NCBI GenBank assembly: GCA_002255935.1 | Contig: NKIO01000029.1 | Coordinates: 1-42,448 of the forward strand | Length of the DNA stretch: 42,448 nt | From: Comamonadaceae bacterium PBBC2 | Lineage (GTDB): Bacteria > Pseudomonadota > Gammaproteobacteria > Burkholderiales > Burkholderiaceae_C | Direction of reading: 5' to 3' | Shown: positions 30,731 through 39,252 of the stretch, piece by piece | How positions within the stretch are numbered: the stretch's first letter is position 1 | How the letters are laid out: each line of letters begins with the position of its first letter | The notes under the pieces: generated by a model | Told to the model about the DNA's origin: nothing | Databases searched by the model: none | The model's input: the letters and a program-made list of their open reading frames with translations, nothing else | Translations under genes and position numbers: made by a program

Positions 30731-31987
30731 TCACTGGTAGCTGCGTGCGTCTTCGATGACTTTGCCATCGTTGGCCAAACTGCCCACGGCCACCAACTGC
30801 ACATCGCCGCGCAGCTTGGTCACGTCGCGCACGGCGTCTGCAATGCGGGTCTTGAGGGCATCGTCCGCCGTGTTGGCGGTTTCCACGCGCAAGGCCATTT
30901 GGTCGTTGGCCATCTCGCCGCTGACCACCAAGCGGGCTTTGCTGACTTCTGCAAATCGCTTGACGATCTCGGCCACCTGGCCGGGGTGCACAAACATGCC
31001 GCGCACTTTGGTGGTTTGGTCGGCGCGACCCATCCAGCCTTTGATGCGCTGGTTGGTGCGACCCGTGGGGCAGGTGCCCGTCAAGATGGCCGACAAGTCA
31101 CCCGTGCCAAAGCGGATCAGGGGGTAATCGGGGTTGAGGCTGGTCACGACCAACTCGCCCACTTCGCCTTCAGGCACGGGGTCACCCGTGCCGGGGCGCA
31201 CGATCTCGACGATCACGCCTTCGTCCAACACCAAGCCTTCGCGGGCCGATGTTTCGTATGCGATCAGGCCCAGGTCGGCTGTGGCGTAGCACTGGTAACC
31301 GGCCACACCGCGCTCGGCCATCCAGTCGCGCAGGCTGGGCGGAAAGGCCTCGCCCGACACCAAGGCCTTGCGCACGCTGGGCAAAGCCACGCCTTGCTCA
31401 GCAGCTTTTTCAAGGATGATTTTCAAGAAGCTGGGCGTGCCGATGTAGCCCGCTGGCTGCAGCTCGGCCATGGCGCCGACTTGTTGTTCGGTCTGGCCCG
31501 TGCCACCGGGGAACACGGTGCAGCCCAGGGCGTGTGCGCCGGTTTCCATCATGGAGCCCGCAGGCGTGAAGTGGTAGCTGAAGCTGTTGTGGATCAATTC
31601 ACCGACACGAAAGCCTGCGGCAAACATGGCGCGTGCCATGCGCCAGTAATCACCCCGAGTGCCTTCGGGTTCGTAAATCGTGCCGGGGCTGGCAAACACG
31701 CGGGTCATGCCTTTGCCAAAGCCCAAAGCGCTGAAGCCCCCAAACACGCTGCCACCGGCTGCACGCGAAGCCTTTTGGCGCTCGAGCAATTCGTACTTGC
31801 GGATCACCGGCAACTGGGCCAGCGCTGCGCGGCTGTTGACTTTGGCAGCGTCCACACCCTGGAGCAATTCGGCAAATGCAGGGGCATGGGCTTGGGCATG
31901 CGCAATCTGTGCGGGCAAAGCGGCCATCAAGGCGGCTTCACGGACTTGTGGGTCGCGCGTTTCCAAGGCATCAAAGTGCTGGGACAT
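30731..31987 (-). CDS. PaaK-like (phenylacetate-CoA ligase family) adenylate-forming enzyme
   Basis: A 418-residue cytosolic AMP-forming ligase. It has the PaaK-type region YATADLGLIAYE and the adenylate-binding segment YPLIRFGTGDLSAI, and a short C-terminal domain with KVRGMFVHPGQV, as in phenylacetate-CoA ligases. The usual P-loop serine/threonine-rich motif near SSGTTG is here FASPGTIYEPEG, which differs and may shift substrate or activity. It is the last gene of the operon that begins with a long acyl-CoA ligase. Likely role: activation of an aromatic or aliphatic carboxylate taken up by the ABC system; the substrate is not known. Confidence 0.82.
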   Translation of the reverse strand: MSQHFDALETRDPQVREAALMAALPAQIAHAQAHAPAFAELLQGVDAAKVNSRAALAQLPVIRKYELLERQKASRAAGGSVFGGFSALGFGKGMTRVFASPGTIYEPEGTRGDYWRMARAMFAAGFRVGELIHNSFSYHFTPAGSMMETGAHALGCTVFPGGTGQTEQQVGAMAELQPAGYIGTPSFLKIILEKAAEQGVALPSVRKALVSGEAFPPSLRDWMAERGVAGYQCYATADLGLIAYETSAREGLVLDEGVIVEIVRPGTGDPVPEGEVGELVVTSLNPDYPLIRFGTGDLSAILTGTCPTGRTNQRIKGWMGRADQTTKVRGMFVHPGQVAEIVKRFAEVSKARLVVSGEMANDQMALRVETANTADDALKTRIADAVRDVTKLRGDVQLVAVGSLANDGKVIEDARSYQ

Positions 31988-32035
31988 GAAATTCTTTCGG
32001 GGGAACTGCTGAAGAGAAAGGGGGCACAGAAAGGG

Positions 32036-32845
32036 TCAAGCCAACCAGCGCTTGCGGCGCTTGTAGCTCTTGACGTCCTTGAAGCTCTTGCGCTCGCCAC
32101 CGCCCACGCCCAGGTAGAACTCCTTGACGTCTTCGTTGGTGCGCAGGTATTCGGCAGCGCCGTCCATCACCACGCGGCCAGACTCCATGATGTAGCCGTA
32201 GTCGGCGTATTTCAGGGCCATGTTGGTGTTCTGCTCGGCGATCAAGAAGGTGACTTTTTCTTTCTCGTTCAAGTCTTTCACGATGTTGAACACCTCTTCC
32301 ACGATTTGTGGCGCCAAGCCCATGGAGGGCTCGTCGAGCAAAACCATGTTGGGGTTGGACATCAGGGCGCGACCGATGGCGCACATTTGCTGCTCACCGC
32401 CCGAGGTGTAGGCCGCTTGCGAGGTGCGGCGGGTCTTCAGGCGCGGAAAGTAGTTGTAGACCTTCTCGAGGTTGGCCGCGATCTCGCCCTTGTCGGTGCG
32501 GGTGTAGCTGCCGGTCATCAGGTTTTCTTCAATGCTCAGGTGGGCAAAGCAGTGGCGGCCTTCCATGACCTGCACCACACCGCGGTTGACCAGATCAGCC
32601 GGCGAGAGGTTTTCGATGCGCTCACCGCGCAGCTCGATGGAGCCTTTGGTCACTTCACCACGCTCACCCTTGAGCAAGTTGGAGATCGCACGCAGCGTGG
32701 TGGTCTTGCCGGCGCCGTTGCCGCCAAGCAATGCCACGATGCCTTGCTCGGGCACTTGCAGGGACACGCCCTTGAGCACCAAGATGACGTGGTTGTAAAT
32801 GACTTCGATGCCATTGACGTTGAGAATGATGTTTGAATCGTTCAT
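32036..32845 (-). CDS. LivF-like ABC ATPase (branched-chain/organic-acid uptake)
   Basis: A 269-residue cytosolic ATPase of HAAT-type importers. Visible: Walker A GGNGAGKT, a signature region here TSGGEQQMCAIGRAL, Walker B VLLDEPSMGLAP and the AEQN switch. The signature begins YTSGGEQQ where LSGGEQQ is usual. A C-terminal tail of about 25 residues, rich in Lys and Arg, extends beyond typical LivF. It follows the binding-protein gene after a 95-nt spacer containing a long hairpin. Confidence 0.9.
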   Translation of the reverse strand: MNDSNIILNVNGIEVIYNHVILVLKGVSLQVPEQGIVALLGGNGAGKTTTLRAISNLLKGERGEVTKGSIELRGERIENLSPADLVNRGVVQVMEGRHCFAHLSIEENLMTGSYTRTDKGEIAANLEKVYNYFPRLKTRRTSQAAYTSGGEQQMCAIGRALMSNPNMVLLDEPSMGLAPQIVEEVFNIVKDLNEKEKVTFLIAEQNTNMALKYADYGYIMESGRVVMDGAAEYLRTNEDVKEFYLGVGGGERKSFKDVKSYKRRKRWLA

Positions 32846-32862
32846 GGGTGGCCTGTTTGAAT

Positions 32863-32919
32863 CAACTGAAAGAGCAGCCCCTCAGGCTGGTCTTTCAGTT
32901 GACGGCTCACGCGTGAGCG
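32863..32919. repeat. Intercistronic hairpins between the binding-protein gene and livF-like
   Basis: A 12-bp perfect stem TCAACTGAAAGA (32863-32874) / TCTTTCAGTTGA (32892-32903) is continued, after one G-G mismatch, by CAGCC/GGCTG around loop CCTCA. Directly next is a 14-bp palindrome GCTCACGCGTGAGC (32906-32919). No T-tract follows on the minus strand. In the RNA this would lie just 3' of the binding-protein message, where such structures slow 3' decay. Confidence 0.85.
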
Positions 32920-32940
32920 CGAGCCATCAAATTCAGTGCA

Positions 32941-34272
32941 TCAAGACTGGCAATCCGCAGGCGCGCGGCGTGTCATCTTCTTGTCGGCGAGGTACTTGTC
33001 AGCGCCTTGCTTGACCATGGGCTTCAAGATCTGTTCATCCGCTTGGATGAAGTCAGAGGTGAAGTTCCACTTGCTGCCGTCCCAGGTTTGCACGCGGGCT
33101 GAGGTCGAGCCCATGTGGTCAGCGCAAGATGTCGACAGGGGCTGCATGATGCCGGTAAAGCCCATGGCGTCCAGACGCTTTTGGTCCAGTGCCAGGTTTT
33201 CCAGGCCCCAGCGCACTTGTTCGCCGGTCATGACTTTGCCTTTACCAAAACGCTCTTGTGCGCGGCGCACAGCCTCGACGCCGAGCATCGAAATGATCAC
33301 ACCACGGGTGTAGAGCACTTGACCGACTTCGTCCTTGGGGCCTGTGCCCTGGCTCTTGCCGTGCACGTGCTTGAGGATTTCCTGAATGACTTTGGGCTGT
33401 GTGCCCGAAGTGTTCAGTGCCAAGGCGTTGTAGCCCTTGGCACCTTCGCCGACGTCTTTGACATCAGGCTCGGCTCCTGCCCACCACACGCCGTACATCT
33501 TGTCGCGTGGGTAGCCTGTGGCTTGTGCTTCTTTCAATGCGGTGGAGTTCATGACACCCCAGCCCCACAACAAGACATAGTCAGGACGGCTTTGACGCAC
33601 TTGCAACCAGGCCGATTTCTGCTCCACGCCAGGCGCAGTCACAGGGATCAGCTGCAGCTCGAAGCCGTGCATTTTCGAACGCTCTTGCAACAATGGGATG
33701 GGCTCTTTGCCAAAGGGCGAGTCGTGGTAGACCAACGCGATCTTCTTGCCTTTGAGCTTGTCCAGACCACCCTCTTTTTTGCCCAGGTGCTGGATCAAGA
33801 TGTCAGCGCCAGTCCAGTAGCTGCCCATCAATGGGAAGTTCCACTTGAATGCCTGGCCGTCTTGTGCAATGGACAAACCATAGCCCAGGGTGACCAGCGG
33901 CACTTTGTCGGCCGGTGCTTTTTCGGTCAAAGCGAAGGTGATGCCTGTGGCTTGTGGGTCAAACAGGGACACGCCTGGACGTCCCTTCAGACGCTCATAG
34001 CACTCCACACCACGGTCCGTGGCGTAGCCGGTTTCGCACTCTTCAAAAGTGATCTTCACGCCGTTGATGCCGCCATCGCGGGCATTGATCAGCTTGAGGT
34101 AATCCTGCTTGCCGTTGGCCCATGGAATGCCGTTGGGGGCATAAGGACCGGTGCGGTAAGACAGCAACGGGAAAAACTGTTCTTTGGCTTGCGCCTGAAC
34201 GGACGTCGCCAGCAGCGACGATGCAGCAGTTGCCACAGCGGCCACGGCCAAAATCAAATCACGCATCTTCAT
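32941..34272 (-). CDS. Periplasmic substrate-binding protein of HAAT-type ABC importer
   Basis: A 443-residue secreted protein with a signal peptide ending near SVQAQA and a Leu/Ile/Val-binding-like fold (PLLSYRTGPYAPNGIPWANG, GYATDRGVECYERL, GKKIALVYHDSPFGKEPI). It is longer than LivJ (about 345 mature) and belongs to the organic-acid/aromatic branch in my judgement. The start at 34272 follows AAGGAGA at 5 nt. The ligand is unknown; neighbours suggest a carboxylic acid that is then CoA-activated. Confidence 0.9.
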   Translation of the reverse strand: MKMRDLILAVAAVATAASSLLATSVQAQAKEQFFPLLSYRTGPYAPNGIPWANGKQDYLKLINARDGGINGVKITFEECETGYATDRGVECYERLKGRPGVSLFDPQATGITFALTEKAPADKVPLVTLGYGLSIAQDGQAFKWNFPLMGSYWTGADILIQHLGKKEGGLDKLKGKKIALVYHDSPFGKEPIPLLQERSKMHGFELQLIPVTAPGVEQKSAWLQVRQSRPDYVLLWGWGVMNSTALKEAQATGYPRDKMYGVWWAGAEPDVKDVGEGAKGYNALALNTSGTQPKVIQEILKHVHGKSQGTGPKDEVGQVLYTRGVIISMLGVEAVRRAQERFGKGKVMTGEQVRWGLENLALDQKRLDAMGFTGIMQPLSTSCADHMGSTSARVQTWDGSKWNFTSDFIQADEQILKPMVKQGADKYLADKKMTRRAPADCQS

Positions 34273-34335
34273 GCTTGTCTCCTTAGAAAAATGAACACAC
34301 AACTCACACACAAAAACCAGAAATGATCCACTCGC

Positions 34336-35412
34336 TCAATGTGGGAAAGGCCACAAACGCAATTTTTGCTTGGCAATGGACCAGAGTTTGGCCAGGCCAT
34401 GAGGCTCCACGATCAAGAACCACACGATCAGGCCGCCGAAGATCATCAACTCGGCATGCGACACGCCAGCAGTGGAGATTTCAACCCCCACCAGACCCGC
34501 CAGCGCCGGCAGGATCTGACTCAAGGCAATCGGCAGCAAGGTGATGAAAGCCGCGCCCAAGAATCCGCCCAAGATAGAGCCCAAGCCGCCAATGATCACC
34601 ATGAACAGCAGACGGAAAGAAATGTCCACCGAGAAAGCGGCTGGCTCCCAGGCGCCCAGGTAAACAAAGGCCCACAGACCACCGGCCACACCCACAATGA
34701 AGGAGCTCACCGCAAAAGCGCTCAGCTTGGCATACATGGGACGGATACCGATCACAGCAGCGGCCACGTCCATGTCGCGAATGGCCATCCACTCGCGGCC
34801 CACAGCGCTGCGCACCAGGTTTTTGGCCAGCAAGGCGATCACCACCAAGACACCCAGGCACAGCCAGTATTTGCTCAAGGCACTGTCAATCGGCAAGCCG
34901 AACACCTGCAAGTCGGACACCGACACCGAGCCCGAAGGCGAATCGTTGGTCAGCCACTTGATGCGCAAGAACATCCAGTCGCTGAAGAACTGCGCGGCCA
35001 GCGTCGCCACAGCCAGATAGAGGCCTTTGACGCGCAAGCTGGGCAAGCCAAACAAGATACCGAACACCGTGGCACACAAGCCCCCCAGCACCAAAGCAGG
35101 GATCAAAGGCAGGCCCGGGATGCGCACAAAGAAGTTGTATGCACCGTATGCGCCCACCGCCATGAAGGCGCCCGAACCCAACGAGATCTGACCGCAATAG
35201 CCCACCAGGATGTTCACACCCAAAGCCGCCAAGGACATGATCAAGAAAGGGATCAAGATGGCACGGAAAAAGTAATCGGTGGCCAGCATGGGCACCACGG
35301 CAGCGGCAAACACCAGCAGCAGGGCCATCACGATGCGGTCTTGCCGGATCGGCAAAATTTGCTGGTCGGCGCGGTAGGTGGTTTTGAATTGACCGTTTTC
35401 TCTGTAAAACAT
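34336..35412 (-). CDS. LivM-like ABC permease
   Basis: A 358-residue inner-membrane permease with about nine to ten helices. LivM features are LGVNILVGYCGQISLGSGAFMAVGAYGAY and the coupling region IRDMDVAAAVIGIRPMYAKLSAFAVSSF. AAGGGAAAAAT before the ATG is a fair ribosome site. It lies between livH-like (9 nt) and the binding-protein gene (63 nt). Confidence 0.92.
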   Translation of the reverse strand: MFYRENGQFKTTYRADQQILPIRQDRIVMALLLVFAAAVVPMLATDYFFRAILIPFLIMSLAALGVNILVGYCGQISLGSGAFMAVGAYGAYNFFVRIPGLPLIPALVLGGLCATVFGILFGLPSLRVKGLYLAVATLAAQFFSDWMFLRIKWLTNDSPSGSVSVSDLQVFGLPIDSALSKYWLCLGVLVVIALLAKNLVRSAVGREWMAIRDMDVAAAVIGIRPMYAKLSAFAVSSFIVGVAGGLWAFVYLGAWEPAAFSVDISFRLLFMVIIGGLGSILGGFLGAAFITLLPIALSQILPALAGLVGVEISTAGVSHAELMIFGGLIVWFLIVEPHGLAKLWSIAKQKLRLWPFPH

Positions 35413-35421
35413 ATTTTTCCC

Positions 35422-36351
35422 TTAAACGCGGTCGATGATTTTTTCGCCGAACAGCCCTTGTGGTCGGATCAGCAAGAAGCCCAAGGCCAGCACATAGGCG
35501 AACCAGATTTCAATGCCGCCGCCAACGTAACCGCCCAAATACACCTCGGACAATTTCTCGCCCACACCGATGATCAGACCGCCGATGATGGCGCCTGGCA
35601 CCGAGGTCAAGCCGCCCAGAATCACCACAGGCAAGGCACGCAATGCCACTGTGGCCAATGAGAACTGCACACCCAGCTTGCTGCCCCAAATCATCCCGGC
35701 CACCAAGGCCACGATGCCCGCCACGCACCACACGATCACCCAGATGCGGTTGAGCGGAATGCCGATCGACTGCGCGGCCTGGTGGTCATCGGCCACCGCC
35801 CGCAATGCACGGCCTGTGGCTGTTTTCTGGAAGAACACCGTCAGCAAGGTGACCAGCGCAGCAGCGATCAACGCCGCGTAGAAGTCTTCTTTGTTGATCA
35901 GCACACCACCCTCGAACATGCCGTCCAAAATAAAGACTGGGTCTTTGGGCATGCCAATGTCGATTTTGTAGATGCTGCTGCCAAACAGGGTCTGGCCCAG
36001 ACCTTCGAGGAAATAGGCAATGCCCAGCGTGGCCATCAGCAAGGTCGCGCCTTCTTGATTGACCAGGTGACGCAGCACCAGGTACTCCACCGCCCAAGCC
36101 ACGGCAAACATGACCACCGCGGCCATCGCAAAAGCCAGCACGTTGGCCATCAACAGACTTTCCACCCCCGTCCACAGGGGGATCCACTCGGAAAAGCGGG
36201 CCATCGACAAAGCGCCAAACAGCACCATCGCGCCCTGAGCGAAGTTGAAAACGCCAGAGGCCTTGAAAATGAGCACAAAGCCCAAAGCCACCAACGAATA
36301 CAACATGCCCGCCATCAGGCCGCCCAGCAATGTTTCAAGAAAGAATGCCAT
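35422..36351 (-). CDS. LivH-like ABC permease
   Basis: A 309-residue permease with about eight helices. LivH features: LLGGLMAGMLYSLVALGFVLIFKASGVFNFAQGAM at the N terminus and the EAA-like loop RALRAVADDHQAAQSIGIPLNRIW. ATG 36351 is chosen because LivH proteins start one or two residues before the first helix and AAGGA lies upstream. The longer reading would overlap livG-like by 26 nt. Partner of LivM-like. Confidence 0.92.
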   Translation of the reverse strand: MAFFLETLLGGLMAGMLYSLVALGFVLIFKASGVFNFAQGAMVLFGALSMARFSEWIPLWTGVESLLMANVLAFAMAAVVMFAVAWAVEYLVLRHLVNQEGATLLMATLGIAYFLEGLGQTLFGSSIYKIDIGMPKDPVFILDGMFEGGVLINKEDFYAALIAAALVTLLTVFFQKTATGRALRAVADDHQAAQSIGIPLNRIWVIVWCVAGIVALVAGMIWGSKLGVQFSLATVALRALPVVILGGLTSVPGAIIGGLIIGVGEKLSEVYLGGYVGGGIEIWFAYVLALGFLLIRPQGLFGEKIIDRV

Positions 36352-36379
36352 CTTTAAATCCTTGTTTGTGCGGGTTCGT

Positions 36380-37162
36380 TCAGTGCGAAGTGCCCAGATA
36401 GGCACTGATCACTTCTTCGTTGTTGCGCACTTCATCGGGCGAGCCATCGCCAATCTTCTTGCCGTAGTCCAGCACCACCACGCGGTCTGAGATGTCCATC
36501 ACCACGCCCATGTCGTGCTCGATCAAAACCACCGTGGTGCCAAACTCATCGTTCACATCGAGGATGAATCGGCACATGTCCTGCTTTTCTTCCAGGTTCA
36601 TGCCGGCCATTGGCTCGTCGAGCAAGAGCACTTGAGGCTCCATGGCCAGGGCGCGGCCCAAGTCCACACGCTTTTGCAAGCCGTAGGGCAACTGGCCCAC
36701 GGGCGTCTTGCGGAAAGCTTGAATTTCCAAGAAATCAATGATGTGCTCAACAAATTCGCGATGCGCTTCTTCCTCGCGCTGGGCAGGGCCCACGCGCAGC
36801 GCCTGCATGAGCAGATTGCTTTTGATTTTGAGATTGCGGCCCGACATGATGTTGTCGATCACGCTCATGCCCTTGAACAAAGCCAGGTTCTGGAAGGTCC
36901 GGGCAATGCCCATCTCGGCCACTTGTCGGCTGTTCATGTGGTCGAAGGTCTGACCACGGAAAGTGATCGAGCCTTCTTGCGGTGTGTACACGCCGTTGAT
37001 GCAGTTGAGCATGGAGCTCTTGCCAGCACCGTTGGGGCCAATGATGGCGCGGATCTCGTGCTCTCGCACGTTGAAAGAAATGTCGGTCAGCGCCTTGACG
37101 CCACCAAAGCGCAAACTGATGTTCTTGACGTCAAGGATGACGTCGCCAATGACTTTGCTCAT
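36380..37162 (-). CDS. LivG-like ABC ATPase
   Basis: A 260-residue ATPase with GPNGAGKS Walker A, Q-loop ARTFQNLALF, LPYGLQKRVDLGRAL in the signature position, Walker B VLLLDEPMAGMN and switch IEHDMGVVMDISDRVVVLDYG. The signature LPYG replaces the usual LSYG, a conservative change seen in this family. Its start overlaps the acyl-CoA ligase stop by ATGA, so ligase and transporter are translationally coupled. Confidence 0.92.
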   Translation of the reverse strand: MSKVIGDVILDVKNISLRFGGVKALTDISFNVREHEIRAIIGPNGAGKSSMLNCINGVYTPQEGSITFRGQTFDHMNSRQVAEMGIARTFQNLALFKGMSVIDNIMSGRNLKIKSNLLMQALRVGPAQREEEAHREFVEHIIDFLEIQAFRKTPVGQLPYGLQKRVDLGRALAMEPQVLLLDEPMAGMNLEEKQDMCRFILDVNDEFGTTVVLIEHDMGVVMDISDRVVVLDYGKKIGDGSPDEVRNNEEVISAYLGTSH

Positions 37163-39105
37163 GCTGCAGCTTTCACAGGGGTGAACGTTTTGGCGTCGGA
37201 GATTTGCAAGGTCGCGCTCACGCTGCCGGTGCGACCATCTTCAAACTTGACCACCGTCTCGATGAATTGCTCGGTCTTGCCGCCATAGAGGCCATCGACC
37301 AGGGGCAGGTACTTTTCGGCAATGAAACCGCGACGAACTTTGTTGGTGCGTGTGAGCTCACCGTCGTCCGCATCCAGCTCTTTGTGCAGGACCAGGAATC
37401 GGCTGACTTGGCTGCCCGCCAACAACTCGTCCTCGGCCAGATCGGCGTTGACCTTTTCCACGCAATCTTTGATGAGTTCGTACACCTCTGGCTTTTGCGC
37501 CAAGTCGGTGTAACCGGCATAAGGCAGGTTGCGGCGCTCGGCCCAGTTGCCCACCGCATCAAAGTCGATGTTGATCATCACGCACACTTTTTCGCGGCCA
37601 TCACCGTAGGCCACAACTTCCTTGATGTGCGGGAAGAACTTGAGTTTGTTTTCGACGTATTTGGGCGCAAACATGGCGCCGTCATTGGCACCGCCTTGGA
37701 TGCGTCCTACGTCTTTCACTCGGTCAATGATCTTCAAGTGGCCATGGGCGTCCAAAAAGCCAGCATCGCTGGTGTGGTACCAGCCGTCAGCTGTCAACAC
37801 TTCGGCTGTGGCTTCGGGGTTCTTGTAATACTCCTTGAGCAAGCCGGGGGACTTGACCAAGACCTCGCCGTTGTCGGCCAGCTTGATCTCCACCCCTTTG
37901 CAAGGCACACCCACAGTGTCGGCACGCGCTTCGTTGTCGGGCTGCAAGCAAACAAACACAGCGGTCTCGGTCGAGCCGTAAAGCTGCTTGATGTTCACAC
38001 CGATCGAGCGGTAGAAGGTGAACAAATCAGGACCGATGGCTTCACCGGCGGTGTAGGCCACGCGCACGCGGCTAAAACCCAGGTTGTTGCGCAGCGGGCC
38101 ATAGACCATCCAGTTGCCCAAGGCGTATTTGAGGCGATCCACCAGACCCACAGACTGGCCGTCCATCAGCGCAGGTCCGACTTTTTTGGCCACGTCCATG
38201 AAGTAATGGAACATGCCGCGCTTGAAGTTGCCGGCGTCTTCCATGCGGATCATCACGCTGGTGAGCATGCCTTCGAACACGCGGGGTGGCGCGAAGTAGT
38301 AGGTCGGGCCGATTTCTTTCAAGTCGATGGTCACGGTGGCAGCCGACTCAGGGCAGTTGACCACGTAACCGCAGACCAACCACTGCGCATAGCTGAAGAT
38401 GTTCTGACCGATCCAGGCGGGCGGCATGTAGGCCAAAACGTCTTCTGCGTTGCTCAGGCGGTCAAACTCTGCGCCAGCTTGCGCTCGGTCGATCAATGAG
38501 CTGTGGGTGTGCACCACACCTTTGGGGTTGCCCGTGGTGCCCGAGGTGAAGAACATCGCGGCCACGTCGGTGTACTGCGCCTTGTCGACCTCTTGCGCAA
38601 AGAACTGAGGGTGCTGCTTGGCGAACACCGCGCCAGCGGCGATCAGCTCTTCAACCGAACCCAAGCCGTCTTCGGTGTACTTGCGCAAGCCGCGAGGATC
38701 GTCATAGAAGATGTGGCTCAGTTGGGGGTACTGCTCACGCACCTCCAGCATTTTGTCGACCTGCTCCTGGTCTTCCACCACGCAAAACCGCACTTCGGCG
38801 TTGGTCATCGGAAAGACGCATTCGGGCGCTGCCGCGTCCTGGTACAAATTCACAGGGATGGCGCCCAAGGACTGAGCGGCCAACATCGTGGCGTAAAGAC
38901 GCGGGCGGTTGGAGCCCACAATGACCAGGTGCTCACCGCGCTGCAAGCCTGCTTGGTGCAAGCCGCAAGCAACGGACTCCACCAATTGGGCCAATTCTGC
39001 CCAGTGAGTGGTTTGCCAAATGCCATATTCTTTTTCACGCAAAGCTGGGGCGCTGGGGCGCTCGGCAGCATGCTTGAGCATCAATCGGGGAAACGTTGTT
39101 TGCAT
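37159..39105 (-). CDS. Long-chain-type acyl-CoA ligase (AMP-forming), first gene of the uptake operon
   Basis: A 648-residue cytosolic adenylate-forming enzyme. Motifs: FFTSGTTGNPKGVVHTH (P-loop), LYGSTETAVF (A5), GWYHTSDAGFLDAHGHLKIIDRVKD (A7/A8), and a C-terminal lysine region EDELLAGSQVSRFLVLHKELDADDGELTRTNKVRR. The insertion-rich C-terminal half is like long-chain acyl-CoA synthetases. It is coupled to livG-like by a 4-nt overlap. ATG 39105 is taken as the start; TTG 39138 would add 11 residues. A TACGAT -10 and a Crp/Fnr-type palindrome lie upstream. The substrate, probably the imported acid, is not determined. Confidence 0.9.
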   Translation of the reverse strand: MQTTFPRLMLKHAAERPSAPALREKEYGIWQTTHWAELAQLVESVACGLHQAGLQRGEHLVIVGSNRPRLYATMLAAQSLGAIPVNLYQDAAAPECVFPMTNAEVRFCVVEDQEQVDKMLEVREQYPQLSHIFYDDPRGLRKYTEDGLGSVEELIAAGAVFAKQHPQFFAQEVDKAQYTDVAAMFFTSGTTGNPKGVVHTHSSLIDRAQAGAEFDRLSNAEDVLAYMPPAWIGQNIFSYAQWLVCGYVVNCPESAATVTIDLKEIGPTYYFAPPRVFEGMLTSVMIRMEDAGNFKRGMFHYFMDVAKKVGPALMDGQSVGLVDRLKYALGNWMVYGPLRNNLGFSRVRVAYTAGEAIGPDLFTFYRSIGVNIKQLYGSTETAVFVCLQPDNEARADTVGVPCKGVEIKLADNGEVLVKSPGLLKEYYKNPEATAEVLTADGWYHTSDAGFLDAHGHLKIIDRVKDVGRIQGGANDGAMFAPKYVENKLKFFPHIKEVVAYGDGREKVCVMINIDFDAVGNWAERRNLPYAGYTDLAQKPEVYELIKDCVEKVNADLAEDELLAGSQVSRFLVLHKELDADDGELTRTNKVRRGFIAEKYLPLVDGLYGGKTEQFIETVVKFEDGRTGSVSATLQISDAKTFTPVKAAA

Positions 39106-39163
39106 CACGTAGCTTGTCTCCAAAAGCGCTGCAGCCAAGGTGGTTGCAGCTGAATTGGGAGGG

Positions 39164-39207
39164 ATCGTAGGAGGTCATTTGACGTCATGTTGTCGTTTCA
39201 ACGACAA
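39164..39207 (-). promoter_or_regulatory. Candidate promoter of the ligase-ABC operon
   Basis: Minus-strand TACGAT (complement of 39164-39169) predicts a start near 39157. The centre of the upstream palindrome (39198.5) is then at about -41.5, the standard class II position for Crp/Fnr activators. No good -35 is present, as expected for an activated promoter. Confidence 0.5.
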
Positions 39208-39208
39208 T
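39179..39208 (+). promoter_or_regulatory. Candidate promoter of the crp/fnr-type gene
   Basis: TTGACG (39179-39184), 18-nt spacer, GACAAT (39203-39208). The palindrome 39190-39207 fills the spacer and most of the -10, so bound regulator would block its own transcription. Confidence 0.5.
39190..39207. promoter_or_regulatory. Perfect palindrome, likely operator of the divergent Crp/Fnr regulator
   Basis: TTGTCGTTTCAACGACAA has 8-bp perfect arms around TC. It is 18 bp long with the half-site spacing usual in the Crp/Fnr family, though TTGTCG differs from the Fnr half-site TTGAT and Crp TGTGA. Confidence 0.7.
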
Positions 39209-39252
39209 TTAGGGTAGACCCCTAGCACAACTGACCTGAGTCTGACACCGCC

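Noticed and set aside
30899..32836. 645-codon plus-strand frame opposite the PaaK-like and livF-like genes
   Set aside because: Spans two genes and their spacer in antisense; composition is typical of a shadow frame.
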